Origin: Anaerobiospirillum sp. NML120448
GTDB lineage: Bacteria; Pseudomonadota; Gammaproteobacteria; Enterobacterales; Succinivibrionaceae
Length of the DNA: 48,006 nt
Direction: 5' to 3'
Assembly (NCBI RefSeq): GCF_023050945.1
Contig: NZ_JALKIM010000024.1
Coordinates: 1 to 48,006 of the forward strand
Numbering within the stretch: the stretch's first letter is position 1; each line of letters starts with the position of its first letter. A program made the position numbers and the translations under genes. Below the pieces are notes generated by a model, which saw nothing but the letters and a program-made list of their open reading frames with translations, did not search any database and was not told the DNA's origin. Shown here one piece after another: positions 36,298-46,078 of this stretch.

Positions 36298-37060
36298 CCT
36301 TACAAAATCCTTAAATTCTTAGCAATAGCTAAACCTTATTCTGCAAGATTATATCTAGGATGGCCCAATAGAGATCACTACGATCAAAGAGCAAATCTTT
36401 AAAATCTAAGCGCTCTATTAATGCGCTTTATGCTGAAAAACCACACTATAGCCTGAAAAGAGGCTATTTAAATCTTACGCCACAATGACTAGTACTATTT
36501 TGCCTAAAAGCTTATTAAGCACCAAAACTAAACTTAGTACTTTCAATACAACTCTTGGCAAGAGAGCACCAGCTCTTTAATTATGAACTGAGAACTACAA
36601 GTTAATTGTAAGAATATGACAAGCACAACGTTTGCGCAATATAGTTTTTCAAAGCTGTGCGCTATGACTGATTTTTTCTGCAAAAAATGTTGTAAAGAGA
36701 CCTCAAATGATATGTTTAATAAATTACCAGCGCCCGCCCCTTAATAATTACCAACTAAAACTAATTAAACAAATACTTTCTTAGATTAACCATGGGGTAA
36801 ATTTTTTTGACCTGACCTTAGCACAACTAACCCAAAATTAGCGATAATGAGCACTGATGTGAGCGCCAGTATAGTTGCTAACGATTGCAACTAGCTTGGC
36901 TGTGTTTAATCGACTGGCAAATTACACAAGATTTACCAGTGGATACTAATTAATTCCTAAGCTCTGATTGTATTTTTGTTTTGCTTTGATAGCTGTTTTG
37001 CGATTGTAGTGAATACAAGCGCCTTGATCTGCGCCTGCTATTAACAGCTCAAGACCTTTT
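36298..37060. other. Divergent spacer between the AKR and transporter genes
   Basis: No gene or clear structured element is seen in about 760 bases. It must contain promoters for both flanking genes. TTTTTTTGACC near 36805-36815 could be a -35, but no matching -10 stands out. Confidence 0.45.
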
Positions 37061-37077
37061 TATGTCTCGAGGTTTTT

Positions 37078-38250
37078 ATGCAAACTCTTGGTGCCAATAA
37101 GAGAGGCAATACTGCAACCTATATTGCTATGTGTCTTTTAGTGTCGGCTGCAAGTTCTCTTTTTAACCCTGTTTTATCTCTCTTTTTTAATACCAAATTA
37201 AATTTCAGTCCTCTGCAAATTTCCATTTTCTTTATCTTGCTACCTATTGCCACTATTGTCATTGTGCAAACCGTAGCTAAGTTTTCTGATATGGGCTTGC
37301 AGCGACCTTCTATTATTTGTATTTCTGCTATCTTTGGTATTTTAAGCTCTATTATTCTCTATTCTTACCCAAGCTATATAGTACTTTGTACTATTGGCTT
37401 AATTTGCTTAGGCTCTTATCCTGTATCTTTCCCACAGATCTTTGCCTCAGCTCGAGAGTACTCAGTTAAATACATGGGTGGCTCTATTATGTTTGCCACC
37501 TTCTTAAGATCTCTTGCCTCCCTCTCTTGGGTAGTAGGCCCTCCAATGGCTTATGCTCTTGCTATTGGTGTTAATTTTGAGACCTTATTTATTGTTACTG
37601 CCGCTATGTTTGCTCTAGTGTGCATTGTCTCATTTTTCTTTTTGCCAAATGTTTTAGATAAGAGTATTACCAATAAGGATAACCATATCCAATGGTGGAA
37701 AGATCGCTCAGTAATGATGCTGTGCTTTTCGAATGCCTTCTTATTTACTGCCTTTTCCGCTTATATCACTACCATGCCTTTATACGTATCCCAAGAGCTT
37801 CATATGAGTGAGAGCTTGCCAGGATACATTTTAGGTTTAGCTGCTTTTATTGAAATTCCTCTAATGTTTTTAGCTGCTCGTATGTCTAAGGCTATTGGCC
37901 TAAAACCAGTAGTTATTATTGGCGCTATTGGCATGCCTGTGTTCTTAATTGCTTTTCTTTATTCCTCTACTGCTGGTCAAATGCTCGCTAGCACATTCTT
38001 TGCAGCTTTATTTATTGCCTTTGTTGCCTCTATGGGTATGGTGTTCTTCCAAGAGCTACTACCAAGCATTCCAGGACAAGCAACCTCACTTTATATTAAT
38101 TCCTCCACAGCAGGACAAATTGCTGGTGGTGGTCTGATTTCCTTAGCAGAAAGTGGCTCTTATGTCATCATTTATCAAGTAGGATTAGTAATTTCCGCCA
38201 TTGGCGTGATTTTCTTATTCTTTGTTAAAAAGCCACCTCGCGTTAAATAG
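37078..38250 (+). CDS. SET-family sugar efflux transporter (MFS)
   Basis: A 390-residue major-facilitator protein with about twelve hydrophobic helices, resembling E. coli SetA/SetB. The helix 4-5 region reads PQIFASAREY and LASLSWVVGPPMAYAL, close to SetA's PQLFALAREY and LSLAWVIGPPLAFML, and the second half has GLAAFIEIPLMFLA. SET transporters export lactose, glucosides or toxic sugar analogues. ATG 37078 has GAGG upstream. Closeness of the match to this subfamily is the reason not to call a generic MFS. Confidence 0.82.
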   Translation: MQTLGANKRGNTATYIAMCLLVSAASSLFNPVLSLFFNTKLNFSPLQISIFFILLPIATIVIVQTVAKFSDMGLQRPSIICISAIFGILSSIILYSYPSYIVLCTIGLICLGSYPVSFPQIFASAREYSVKYMGGSIMFATFLRSLASLSWVVGPPMAYALAIGVNFETLFIVTAAMFALVCIVSFFFLPNVLDKSITNKDNHIQWWKDRSVMMLCFSNAFLFTAFSAYITTMPLYVSQELHMSESLPGYILGLAAFIEIPLMFLAARMSKAIGLKPVVIIGAIGMPVFLIAFLYSSTAGQMLASTFFAALFIAFVASMGMVFFQELLPSIPGQATSLYINSSTAGQIAGGGLISLAESGSYVIIYQVGLVISAIGVIFLFFVKKPPRVK

Positions 38251-38293
38251 CAAAATACTAAGGGCTATAACAAGGGCTCATAAAATGAGCCAA

Positions 38294-38332
38294 TACAAAG
38301 GGCTATTATCAACAAGATAATAGCCCTTTGTA
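38294..38332. terminator. Hairpin between convergent transporter and DUF4253 genes
   Basis: A perfect 17-bp stem (TACAAAGGGCTATTATC and its complement) with a 5-base loop. The T tract is poor but the stem is very stable. Confidence 0.65.
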
Positions 38333-38367
38333 CTTTGTAAGAGTTGCTTGTAGTAAAGCTTAGATCC

Positions 38368-39147
38368 CTAATCCCACCAGAAATACCATACTGTAGATTT
38401 GGTTAGAGCCTGAGCGTGAGATGAGATAGTAATACCATCACTCTCTTCAATTAAAGATGGACAAAATGCATATTGTTTAATAGCTAAGTCCTTAGCTTCA
38501 CTTTCATCTACTGGACTCTCAAGCTGATACTCTAAAGAATCACCACTTACTACCGCAGGCACAGCTCCATATTTCTCTTCCCATAAGCGAGAAATAGCAA
38601 TCAGAGCTTCATTACTTGGACAAGCATTCCAGCCGCCCATTGGTAAGTAGGCAAAAATCTCATAGGCATGCTCAACAGGAATCTTAGCCAAGATTAAGTG
38701 ATGGGTCATATTGGTTTCATAGTCCCACCAAGTAAAGAGACGATCATGAGGCTCAACTGTACCACCTTGCTCGTTAATCATATCCTCAAAAACTCCAGGA
38801 TCAGCTAAGACCTCTTGAGTAATATTGATTAAATCGCCCAAAGCTGTAGCACCATGAGAGCTATCAATCTCAATCATAGCCTTGCGATATTCATCGACAC
38901 AGTCGCTATCAAAGTCATAGAACTCCCCTTCATTGCTCTCATCAGAGTTCATGACTAGAGTCTCTAGCAAAGTTTCAGAAGGGATAACAAAAACTGGAAT
39001 AAAACCACCCAGATCCTTGCTCTCTTGCCATGCTTTTTGATAAGCCTCTACTAAAGGCTGATCATCAATCATAGGAGCAAAATAGGTACATGGGCAATTC
39101 AGAAAGTTTACTACTGAGCTTACTATAGCTGTGGTTGGTTCTGACAT
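38368..39147 (-). CDS. DUF4253 domain protein
   Basis: 259 residues with no signal peptide or membrane helix. The C-terminal about 110 residues fit DUF4253: LWEEKYGAVPAVVSGDSLEY, the ESEAKDLAIKQYAFCPSLIEE segment and the closing VWYFWWD. The function of this family is unknown; some members sit near toxin-immunity genes. The N-terminal half is acidic. ATG at 39145-39147 is chosen for its GAGGAGGG site; an ATG five codons upstream is less well placed. No toxin-like gene is visible next to it. Confidence 0.75.
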   Translation of the reverse strand: MSEPTTAIVSSVVNFLNCPCTYFAPMIDDQPLVEAYQKAWQESKDLGGFIPVFVIPSETLLETLVMNSDESNEGEFYDFDSDCVDEYRKAMIEIDSSHGATALGDLINITQEVLADPGVFEDMINEQGGTVEPHDRLFTWWDYETNMTHHLILAKIPVEHAYEIFAYLPMGGWNACPSNEALIAISRLWEEKYGAVPAVVSGDSLEYQLESPVDESEAKDLAIKQYAFCPSLIEESDGITISSHAQALTKSTVWYFWWD

Positions 39148-39330
39148 GTTTTCCCTCCTCATCTAAGACTGGGCTCTAAAATAAAAAATTACACTATTTA
39201 ATCATATTAAATTTGAGCATAAAAAAGATGTGGCTAAAGTAGTAGATTGACTACAAATGGCATCACAATCAATACTTTTGCCTATTTTTTGCGAACAATC
39301 TCGCATTAAATTTTTACCAAAGAAAAAGCC

Positions 39331-39359
39331 CTATCTAAGCACACTTAGATAGAGCTCTA
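39331..39359. terminator. Hairpin terminator between the DUF4253 and deaD genes
   Basis: CTATCTAAG and CTTAGATAG pair with a 4-base loop. T-rich runs follow in both directions (GCTTTTTC on the minus strand). Confidence 0.6.
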
Positions 39360-39391
39360 TTTTTTCTTCAATTGCCGCCAGTCCCAGCACA

Positions 39392-39430
39392 GCGCCACTG
39401 CGCTGCGCCACTGCACTGTGCCACTGCACT
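39392..39430. repeat. Three 13-bp direct repeats, GC-rich
   Basis: GCGCCACTGCGCT, GCGCCACTGCACT and GTGCCACTGCACT occur in perfect tandem, within a GC-rich patch that contrasts with the AT-rich surroundings. Confidence 0.7.
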
Positions 39431-39601
39431 ATTGCGCTGTGCCTTCTGCGCATCTGGGAACTGACAGCACAGCTATGCCCCCAAAGCACTGCAGTGTGGT
39501 GGCTTCTTATCCTGCCACTCTTAAGACCAGCTAGGTCTAGGCTCTGCTAAAACTTAGTTGACCTAAGTCTTATGGCATACTGGCGCAATCGCTAAAATAG
39601 C

Positions 39602-41965
39602 TTAAAAGCCTCTACGGGAGCTGCCTAAACGTGGACGTGGGCGTGAGGATGAAGCACCACGGCGCTTAGGAGAGCGGGAATCAAAGCTTGGACGTGAATT
39701 AAAGCGCTCACGAGAGGAGCCACGGTAATTAACGCTATTACCATTAATATCACCCTTTTCATGGCGATACTCGCCCTCATCAGCAAAGCTATAATCTTCA
39801 CGATGTGAAAAACGCTCACGACGGCGCTCGGCACGATTGCCACCACGCTCGCCACGCTCACCACGCTCAGAGCGGAATGAGGAGCGCTCACCCTTATCAG
39901 AGCGGTCAAATCTATCAGAACGCTCACGCCGTGATGGTGGGTCTTGAGTATAAACACGTAAATCTAAAGAACGGCCACAGACACGAGCACGGGCTAAAAT
40001 TTCCATAGTTTCACCTGGCATACCATCAGGTAAGTCCACAGTAGAGAAACTATCATAAATAGAAATTTCACCAATATACTTGCTGTCTAAATTAGCCTCA
40101 TTAGCAATAGCGCCTACAATCTGACCAGGCTTTACACTGTCACGACGGCCTACGGCTAAGCGATAGCGAATCATAGAGATATCAGGGAAATCTCTTAAAG
40201 GCACAGCCTCGGCAGATGGGCCGCCATGACGACGCTCGGAACGCTCCTTGTCGTCAAAAGTACGCATTTTTGGCTCTGGCTCAGACTCATCTAACAGTAA
40301 GGAACCATCTTTTTGAGCCATCTTAGCTAAAGCAGCAGCTAATACTTCAACTTCAATAGTATCGTCAGAAAGAATATCTGAGATAACCTCTAAATAGTCA
40401 TCTAAGCCACCAGCTTCAATGGTTTCCATAATTTGATTACGGAAGTTTTCTAAACGGCGCTTATTAACATCAGCTACGGTTGGCATGCGCATTGGTTCAA
40501 TACGCTGACGGGTAACACGCTCAATTTGGCGTAAAGCACGGCGCTCACGAGGGGAGACAAATAAAATAGCCTCACCAGTGCGACCAGCACGGCCAGTACG
40601 ACCAATACGGTGTACGTAAGACTCAGCATCATATGGAATATCGTAATTGAATACGTGAGTAATACGATCTACGTCTAAACCACGGGCAGCTACGTCAGTT
40701 GCGATAATAATATCTAAGGAGCCATTCTTTAAGCGCTCAATAATTTTCTCACGCTGACGCTGTGGAATATCACCATGTAAGGCAGCACAGGCTAAACCAC
40801 GACCAGCTAACTTGTTAGCAACGTCTTCGGCATCGGTCTTAGTGCGCACAAACACTAATACGGCCTCATAAGACTCTACCTCAAGCATACGAGTCATAGC
40901 ATCAATCTTATGCACACCAGATACTACCCAATAACGTTGGCGCACTGTGGTAGCAGTAGTAGTGTGAGACTCAATACGTACCTCTTGTGGATTTACTAAG
41001 TGAGCCTTGGCAATACGCTTAATGACAGGAGGCATAGTAGCGGAGAATAAGGCAGTCTGATGGCCAGATGGAACTTGATCTAAGATCCAATCTACATCAT
41101 CAATAAAGCCCATACGCAACATTTCGTCGGCCTCATCAATAACAATATGCTCTACCTCAGAAAAATCTAAACGGCCTTTTTCAATTAAATCAATTAAACG
41201 GCCAGGGGTAGCAACAACAACTTGAGCGCCATGACGTAAGCTACGAATTTGGCTCTCATAAGAAGCACCACCATAAATAGGAGCTACTCTAAAGTTATCA
41301 ATGTACTTAGCAAAACGAGAGAATGACTCTGCAACTTGAATAGCAAGCTCACGAGTAGGCTCTAACACTAAAGCAAAAATATTCTTTTGGCGCTTTGGTA
41401 GTTTAGATAAGATAGGCAAAGCAAAGGCAGCAGTCTTACCAGTTCCAGTTTGAGCCTGACCAATCATGTCATGGCCTTCTAAGAAGGTAGGAATAGAGCG
41501 CAACTGAATAGGAGTTGGCTGCTCAAAGCCCTCATGCTTAATGGCCTTTAATACAGCATCACTTAAGCCTAAGCTATCAAAGGTAACTAAAGGCTCCTCA
41601 TCTAAGTCATCGCCATCCACTAAAAGCTCGGACTCACACTCACCCTCGCTCTCGCTCTCGCTCTCACATGAGCCTTCGCTCTGACACTCGCACTCAGACT
41701 CGCTGTCACACTCAGACTCGCTGTCGCTCTCAGCACTATCATTGGAATCAGCGCTAGCTTCTTGATTTAAGTTCCATGGGGAGCTTTCATTATTAGCTTG
41801 CTCACATGGGAAATCTTGATCTAAAGACTCGTCATCATCACCTTGTAATAAGAGGCTTTCTTGGGCACCTGTACTTTGAGCAACTGAGGCAGCATAGCAA
41901 TTATTGGCCTGTACTTGCTTGGCATCATTAGCCAACAAATCTTGCTCTTGATTCAATTCAGACAT
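39602..41965 (-). CDS. deaD: DEAD-box RNA helicase, DeaD/CsdA type, with Ser/Glu/Cys-rich N-terminus
   Basis: ATP-dependent RNA helicase for ribosome assembly and mRNA decay in the cold. Core motifs: Q motif GFEQPTPIQ (146-154), AQTGTGKT (171-178), PTRELA, TPGR, DEAD (277-280), SAT (308-310), ATDVAARGLD and HRIGRTGR (452-459). A DbpA-type RNA-binding domain follows (about 598-673), then an Arg/Gly/Ser/Glu-rich tail to 787. E. coli DeaD is 629 residues; the extra length is the long tail and a 125-residue acidic N-terminus. Within it residues 80-113 are almost only Ser, Glu, Asp, Gly and five Cys. ATG has no strong Shine-Dalgarno site, and a long AT-rich leader precedes it, as in other cold-shock genes. 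Confidence 0.93.
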   Translation of the reverse strand: MSELNQEQDLLANDAKQVQANNCYAASVAQSTGAQESLLLQGDDDESLDQDFPCEQANNESSPWNLNQEASADSNDSAESDSESECDSESECECQSEGSCESESESEGECESELLVDGDDLDEEPLVTFDSLGLSDAVLKAIKHEGFEQPTPIQLRSIPTFLEGHDMIGQAQTGTGKTAAFALPILSKLPKRQKNIFALVLEPTRELAIQVAESFSRFAKYIDNFRVAPIYGGASYESQIRSLRHGAQVVVATPGRLIDLIEKGRLDFSEVEHIVIDEADEMLRMGFIDDVDWILDQVPSGHQTALFSATMPPVIKRIAKAHLVNPQEVRIESHTTTATTVRQRYWVVSGVHKIDAMTRMLEVESYEAVLVFVRTKTDAEDVANKLAGRGLACAALHGDIPQRQREKIIERLKNGSLDIIIATDVAARGLDVDRITHVFNYDIPYDAESYVHRIGRTGRAGRTGEAILFVSPRERRALRQIERVTRQRIEPMRMPTVADVNKRRLENFRNQIMETIEAGGLDDYLEVISDILSDDTIEVEVLAAALAKMAQKDGSLLLDESEPEPKMRTFDDKERSERRHGGPSAEAVPLRDFPDISMIRYRLAVGRRDSVKPGQIVGAIANEANLDSKYIGEISIYDSFSTVDLPDGMPGETMEILARARVCGRSLDLRVYTQDPPSRRERSDRFDRSDKGERSSFRSERGERGERGGNRAERRRERFSHREDYSFADEGEYRHEKGDINGNSVNYRGSSRERFNSRPSFDSRSPKRRGASSSRPRPRLGSSRRGF

Positions 41966-42660
41966 TATTTTTCAACCGTAAAAATAGACTAATAAGCTTG
42001 ATAGCTCTGTAACTAAAAGCCCCGTGCTTTTAAGCCTCAAGCGTGACCAATGCTCATAAAATGCCCCTACAGTGCCTCATTACCAAATTAACGAGCCCGT
42101 AAGCCCACTTTTTTCTGAGCTTTGTAATTATTTTTGTGAGCAAATTTAGGTGCGTTTCACCTATAAACTTACCTACCCATACATCCCCTAACATGTGTCT
42201 TATACGTACAAGGAGCTAGCTCTATGTTAAAACCTACAATAGACACAGACACAAATATCATTAACAACCAACATTTTTAGTAGGGCATGTTTAATACTTT
42301 TTTAGACATCCTAAATGCGCAATTAATATAGCCCGAATATGCACTACCCTAAAATTAGCTACTATTAGTGGTAGCAAATCACACCAAAGTACCACTATCT
42401 AGACAATGCAAACCATTGCATTTTGTTTTAAACAACAAGACAGGGTTAATCTTTTTTAAGATAAAAACGGCTTTTACTTGTGAAAAAAGCATTTGCTCTT
42501 AAAGGCAGTCGAGCTGTGAAAATTTAACGCGTGCCTATTATACAGGCTAAATAGATTAATACAAAAACAAAAATTAATTAGATTCGATATTTAAGCCATG
42601 AGAGCTCAATTAATAACTATCCAATCATGTATTTTTCAAACAAAACAGTTCTACTAAGCG
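41966..42660. other. Divergent spacer between deaD and galM
   Basis: No gene is seen. It is AT-rich and should carry the deaD promoter and possibly a long cold-responsive leader on the minus strand. I cannot define either. Confidence 0.45.
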
Positions 42661-42669
42661 CTCTACGCT

Positions 42670-42675
42670 TATAAT
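42670..42675 (+). promoter_or_regulatory. Possible -10 box of galM
   Basis: TATAAT lies 122 bases before the galM start. No strong -35 is visible. Confidence 0.3.
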
Positions 42676-42797
42676 GTTAAGAGACAAGTACGTAATCTAC
42701 ATAAGGGAGAACGCTCTTAGTTAAGGTCTCTTTTATGTTGGAAATTTTTTTTATACAGTATTTAGAGTTGTTAGTTTTTTATTGAGAAAGGTTGACT

Positions 42798-43868
42798 ATG
42801 AGCGATATTTTTCCACAAAATCCAAAGCTTTTTACCCTAACTAATGCTCAGGGCATGCAAGTAGTAGTTATGGACTGGGGCGCAACTATTCACTCCATCT
42901 TAGTTCCTGTAGGTGAAGGCAAACTTCGTGAAGTTATCGTAGCTCCAAAAGAGCCTACTGATTATCACAAGCAGTATTGCTATATGGGTGCTACCATTGG
43001 CCGTTATGCTAACCGTATTGATAAGGGCACTTTTGAGGCCAACAATAAGACCTACGTAGTAGGCGGTGGCAAAGATGTAGTATTACATGGCGGTGATGTA
43101 GGATTTGATAAGTGCCGTTTTGAGGTTGTTGAGTCAAGCTCTAATTCCTTAGTATTAAAGCACCACTCTCCAGATGGCGATGAAGGATTCCCAGGTAATT
43201 TTGATTTAACTGTAACCTATAAGCTTGAAGATGATGGCGCTTTAAATATTGATTACTATGCTACCTGTGATCAAGAGTGCCCAGCATGCATTACCAATCA
43301 CTCATACTTCAACCTCAATGGCCACCACTCTAAAGTTTTAGGCCATATTGCTAAGTTTAACTCTAAGCAAATTTTAGTTATTGACTCTCGCTCTATTCCA
43401 ACAGGCGAAGTTTACGACGTTACTAAGCGTACTGATAAGGTTGATAACTTTAACTTTACTAGTGAAAAGAAGCTTGCCAATAGCGTAGCTGACTTTGCTG
43501 ACGATGAAAACATGAAATACACTGGCGGCTATGATCATGCCTTTATTATCAATGATTTTGGCAATGATAAGATCCCTTGTGTCACCATGTTAGGTGAAGT
43601 TGTTGAGGGCAAACAAGTTAAGATGGAGGTCTTTACCGACTATCCAGCTTTCCAATTCTACTCAGGCAATGCCATTAACCAAGGCACTCCTGATGTAGCC
43701 ATTGCTCGTGATGATGGCCAAGTTTATGGCATTCATGACGGCTTTGCTATTGAGCCTGAGTTCTTCCCTGATGCTCCTCACTTAACTCAATTTGCTCAGT
43801 ACAACCCAATCGTAACCCCTCAAAAGCCTTTAAAGCGCTTCATTACTTATAAGTTCACTGCTGTTTAA
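42798..43868 (+). CDS. galM: Aldose 1-epimerase (mutarotase)
   Basis: Interconverts alpha and beta anomers of galactose and other aldoses, feeding the Leloir pathway. The 356 residues carry GRYANRIDKGTF, LHGG with His97, the catalytic His168 in TNHSYFNLNG, and the probable base Glu319 in IEPEFFPDAPH (many homologues have ETQ here). ATG 42798 has AAAGG at normal spacing; a TTG two codons earlier was rejected. No other gal gene is adjacent. Confidence 0.92.
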   Translation: MSDIFPQNPKLFTLTNAQGMQVVVMDWGATIHSILVPVGEGKLREVIVAPKEPTDYHKQYCYMGATIGRYANRIDKGTFEANNKTYVVGGGKDVVLHGGDVGFDKCRFEVVESSSNSLVLKHHSPDGDEGFPGNFDLTVTYKLEDDGALNIDYYATCDQECPACITNHSYFNLNGHHSKVLGHIAKFNSKQILVIDSRSIPTGEVYDVTKRTDKVDNFNFTSEKKLANSVADFADDENMKYTGGYDHAFIINDFGNDKIPCVTMLGEVVEGKQVKMEVFTDYPAFQFYSGNAINQGTPDVAIARDDGQVYGIHDGFAIEPEFFPDAPHLTQFAQYNPIVTPQKPLKRFITYKFTAV

Positions 43869-43897
43869 TGCATTAAAGCTGGTAATTTACAGCTCAC

Positions 43898-43940
43898 GAA
43901 AAGGGCAACTCTTAGGATCTTAGGAGTTGCCCTTTTCATT
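43898..43940. terminator. Bidirectional terminator between galM and the orphan gene
   Basis: The 14-bp perfect stem GAAAAGGGCAACTC / GAGTTGCCCTTTTC is followed by a T-rich tail, between convergent genes. Confidence 0.82.
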
Positions 43941-43945
43941 TTATA

Positions 43946-46078
43946 TTAAAACTCTGCATCTTCACTTAATGTGGACTGAATGCCATCTCTACTATATCTT
44001 GAGTTTAAGATCGCCTCTGACTGGCAAGTTATGGCTACGCCTAAGACAAACTCACTTTTCCATAAAGGAATACGATTTTTGGTAGCAAGATTTTTAGTAT
44101 AAAGCTTGAGACTATCGTAATACTTAGCCCACAAATCATTTAGCTTTTTGAGCTCTCGAGCATCTTTACTAGAAACTTGTGCAATTGCCGCTATTGTCTT
44201 TCTTAAATCACTCGAATAGCTTTCATAATAGTTATTGGCCTCATAAGCGCAAATATCACTATCACGAGAAGAAATACATTTGTTTAATAAGAAGTAATCA
44301 CCAAAGCCATAATTCTTATATAAAGACAATAAAGTTAAAGCTAAACTTGAGCGCAAATGCTCTCCTACTGCATCTTGTCCATCAGTATGATAGAAGTTTG
44401 ATTTAGTCCAAGCCTTGGCAAAAGCATCCCAACAGTCTAAAACTTGATAATAGTCATTATTAATTAATCCTAAATTACGTAAATCAGTGGCTATGCTTTT
44501 TACACAGTCATTGCTAGCAAAAAAGAATTGATCTCCATTAGAACCCTCAAAAATAGAACAGCGTGCCTCTAAAGGCTCACTAGTGGTAGGTTTACCATTG
44601 GTTCCTTGGACAAAGGCATATTTAGGACGTAAGTGAAGGGGCTCTGGGAAGCCTGCTAAACGCCAAATTCTCATGAGCATTTGACGATAGAGCACTGGAC
44701 GGATAGCTTGAGCTTTGCTAATAGGAGGCAGAACTAAACTTAACTCTTGGTAAAACTGATGCCAAGCACTAATGGCCTCAGAGGCATTTTGACGGGGCGA
44801 TAAAAATCCTGTTAAGCGCCGTGCTAAAACCGAGGCATATTTAACTGTCTCAAGTTCATAACGATTATCCATGGTATATAAGAAAGTCGAAGGATCTTCT
44901 TTAAGCTTAAGGATATCGTAATAACTTTGAGGATATTGAGAGATCTTGCTATCGCTAAACAAGGAAAATAGCGTCAGATAATAATCAAAATCGCTAAGTG
45001 GACTATCTACATACTTAAAGTCCATACGAGCAGTATCACTTAGCACATTGTTCCATAGCATCATATAGCGCTGGTAATTACCAGTAGGATCTTTAAATAA
45101 CTCTGGCAAAAACGATAAGGACAATTTGCCTTGAGCTTCATAAATATCATCTAAAGCAGCTTTGCACTCTTTACTTGGATAAAAATAAGGCATGCTATCT
45201 TGGTCATGAATGGAACTAACTAGACCAGTGACCACCTTTTTATAAGGCTTACCATCCTCATTAGAACGCAAACACAAGCTCTCAATATTGCGATATTTAG
45301 CCTCTCCCTCAATAGCGCCAGCCCCAGCGCCCGCAGCGCTAGCTCCCGAACTAACGCCCGCTCCTGCGCCAGCAGCGCTAGCGCCTGCACCTACACTTTC
45401 TTTTGATAAGCTATTGAACCCCTGACGAGGCCAGAGAATGCCTGATAATAATTGCTCATTGCTTTTGAAGTTTTGCTGCTCATGCAAAATCACACAAGAC
45501 TTAGCCACCTCAGATAACACCATATCAGAATTGCTCATGGAAAAAGACAAAACTGATGGTATTTTTAAATAAGAAGCATCCTCTTTGGAAAATTCCATTT
45601 CAAAGTTAGGACTATCAGGCAAAGTAATTAAAAAGGCTGTTCCTACCTGAAACTCTAACGAGTTGCCTGAAATCTCAGCATAAACATTAGTAACCTGACC
45701 ATCGACATTAAGTCTAACAGGAATAATACCTGAGGCCTCATGCTTATGAGGCAATAACACACTCATACGAAAAGCATAAGGCTGATCTTTAGAGCATAAA
45801 ACTATTTGTAGCTGGATCTGGTCTTTAGTGTTAACAAAGGCTGCCACCTCTGCTCCGCCATAAGCATAATCTAAACGCCCTGCCTCCCAGACATCAATTC
45901 CCAGACCTAAAGCATAACTTTTAGCACCACCTAACATTATTAGGCACAAACAACCTAAACTCTTAATGGTTTTACCAAGACACAAAAATCCCCTTAGTAA
46001 AACAAGCATATTTACCAAGCTTAACAAAAGTGCTTTGCGCTTTATAACAAAGTTAGTAAAAACCACATACATAGCCAT
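43946..46078 (-). CDS. Exported protein of unknown function with Gly/Ala/Ser linker; possible LprI-like C-terminus
   Basis: I do not recognise this 710-residue protein. A signal peptide is likely: SLGCLCLIMLGGAKSYA followed by LGLGIDVW. From the ATG shown the leader would be very long (about 56 residues), so a TTG at 45985 preceded by AAGGGGA may be the real start. Residues about 60-215 look beta-rich. Residues about 228-258 form a low-complexity linker made only of Gly, Ala, Ser, Val and Glu, encoded by a GC-rich repeat patch. The rest is helical, with paired Cys in the last 150 residues (SSRDSDICAYE, LGVAITCQSEA), which loosely recalls the LprI/DUF1311 periplasmic inhibitor family. Likely periplasmic; function unknown. 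Confidence 0.65.
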   Translation of the reverse strand: MAMYVVFTNFVIKRKALLLSLVNMLVLLRGFLCLGKTIKSLGCLCLIMLGGAKSYALGLGIDVWEAGRLDYAYGGAEVAAFVNTKDQIQLQIVLCSKDQPYAFRMSVLLPHKHEASGIIPVRLNVDGQVTNVYAEISGNSLEFQVGTAFLITLPDSPNFEMEFSKEDASYLKIPSVLSFSMSNSDMVLSEVAKSCVILHEQQNFKSNEQLLSGILWPRQGFNSLSKESVGAGASAAGAGAGVSSGASAAGAGAGAIEGEAKYRNIESLCLRSNEDGKPYKKVVTGLVSSIHDQDSMPYFYPSKECKAALDDIYEAQGKLSLSFLPELFKDPTGNYQRYMMLWNNVLSDTARMDFKYVDSPLSDFDYYLTLFSLFSDSKISQYPQSYYDILKLKEDPSTFLYTMDNRYELETVKYASVLARRLTGFLSPRQNASEAISAWHQFYQELSLVLPPISKAQAIRPVLYRQMLMRIWRLAGFPEPLHLRPKYAFVQGTNGKPTTSEPLEARCSIFEGSNGDQFFFASNDCVKSIATDLRNLGLINNDYYQVLDCWDAFAKAWTKSNFYHTDGQDAVGEHLRSSLALTLLSLYKNYGFGDYFLLNKCISSRDSDICAYEANNYYESYSSDLRKTIAAIAQVSSKDARELKKLNDLWAKYYDSLKLYTKNLATKNRIPLWKSEFVLGVAITCQSEAILNSRYSRDGIQSTLSEDAEF

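Larger units (their letters stand above)
39163..39601. other. Spacer downstream of deaD, with a GC-rich repeat patch
   Basis: No gene is seen. A hairpin lies at 39331-39352, and a GC-rich repeat island at about 39385-39500 that includes three 13-bp direct repeats. Confidence 0.5.
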
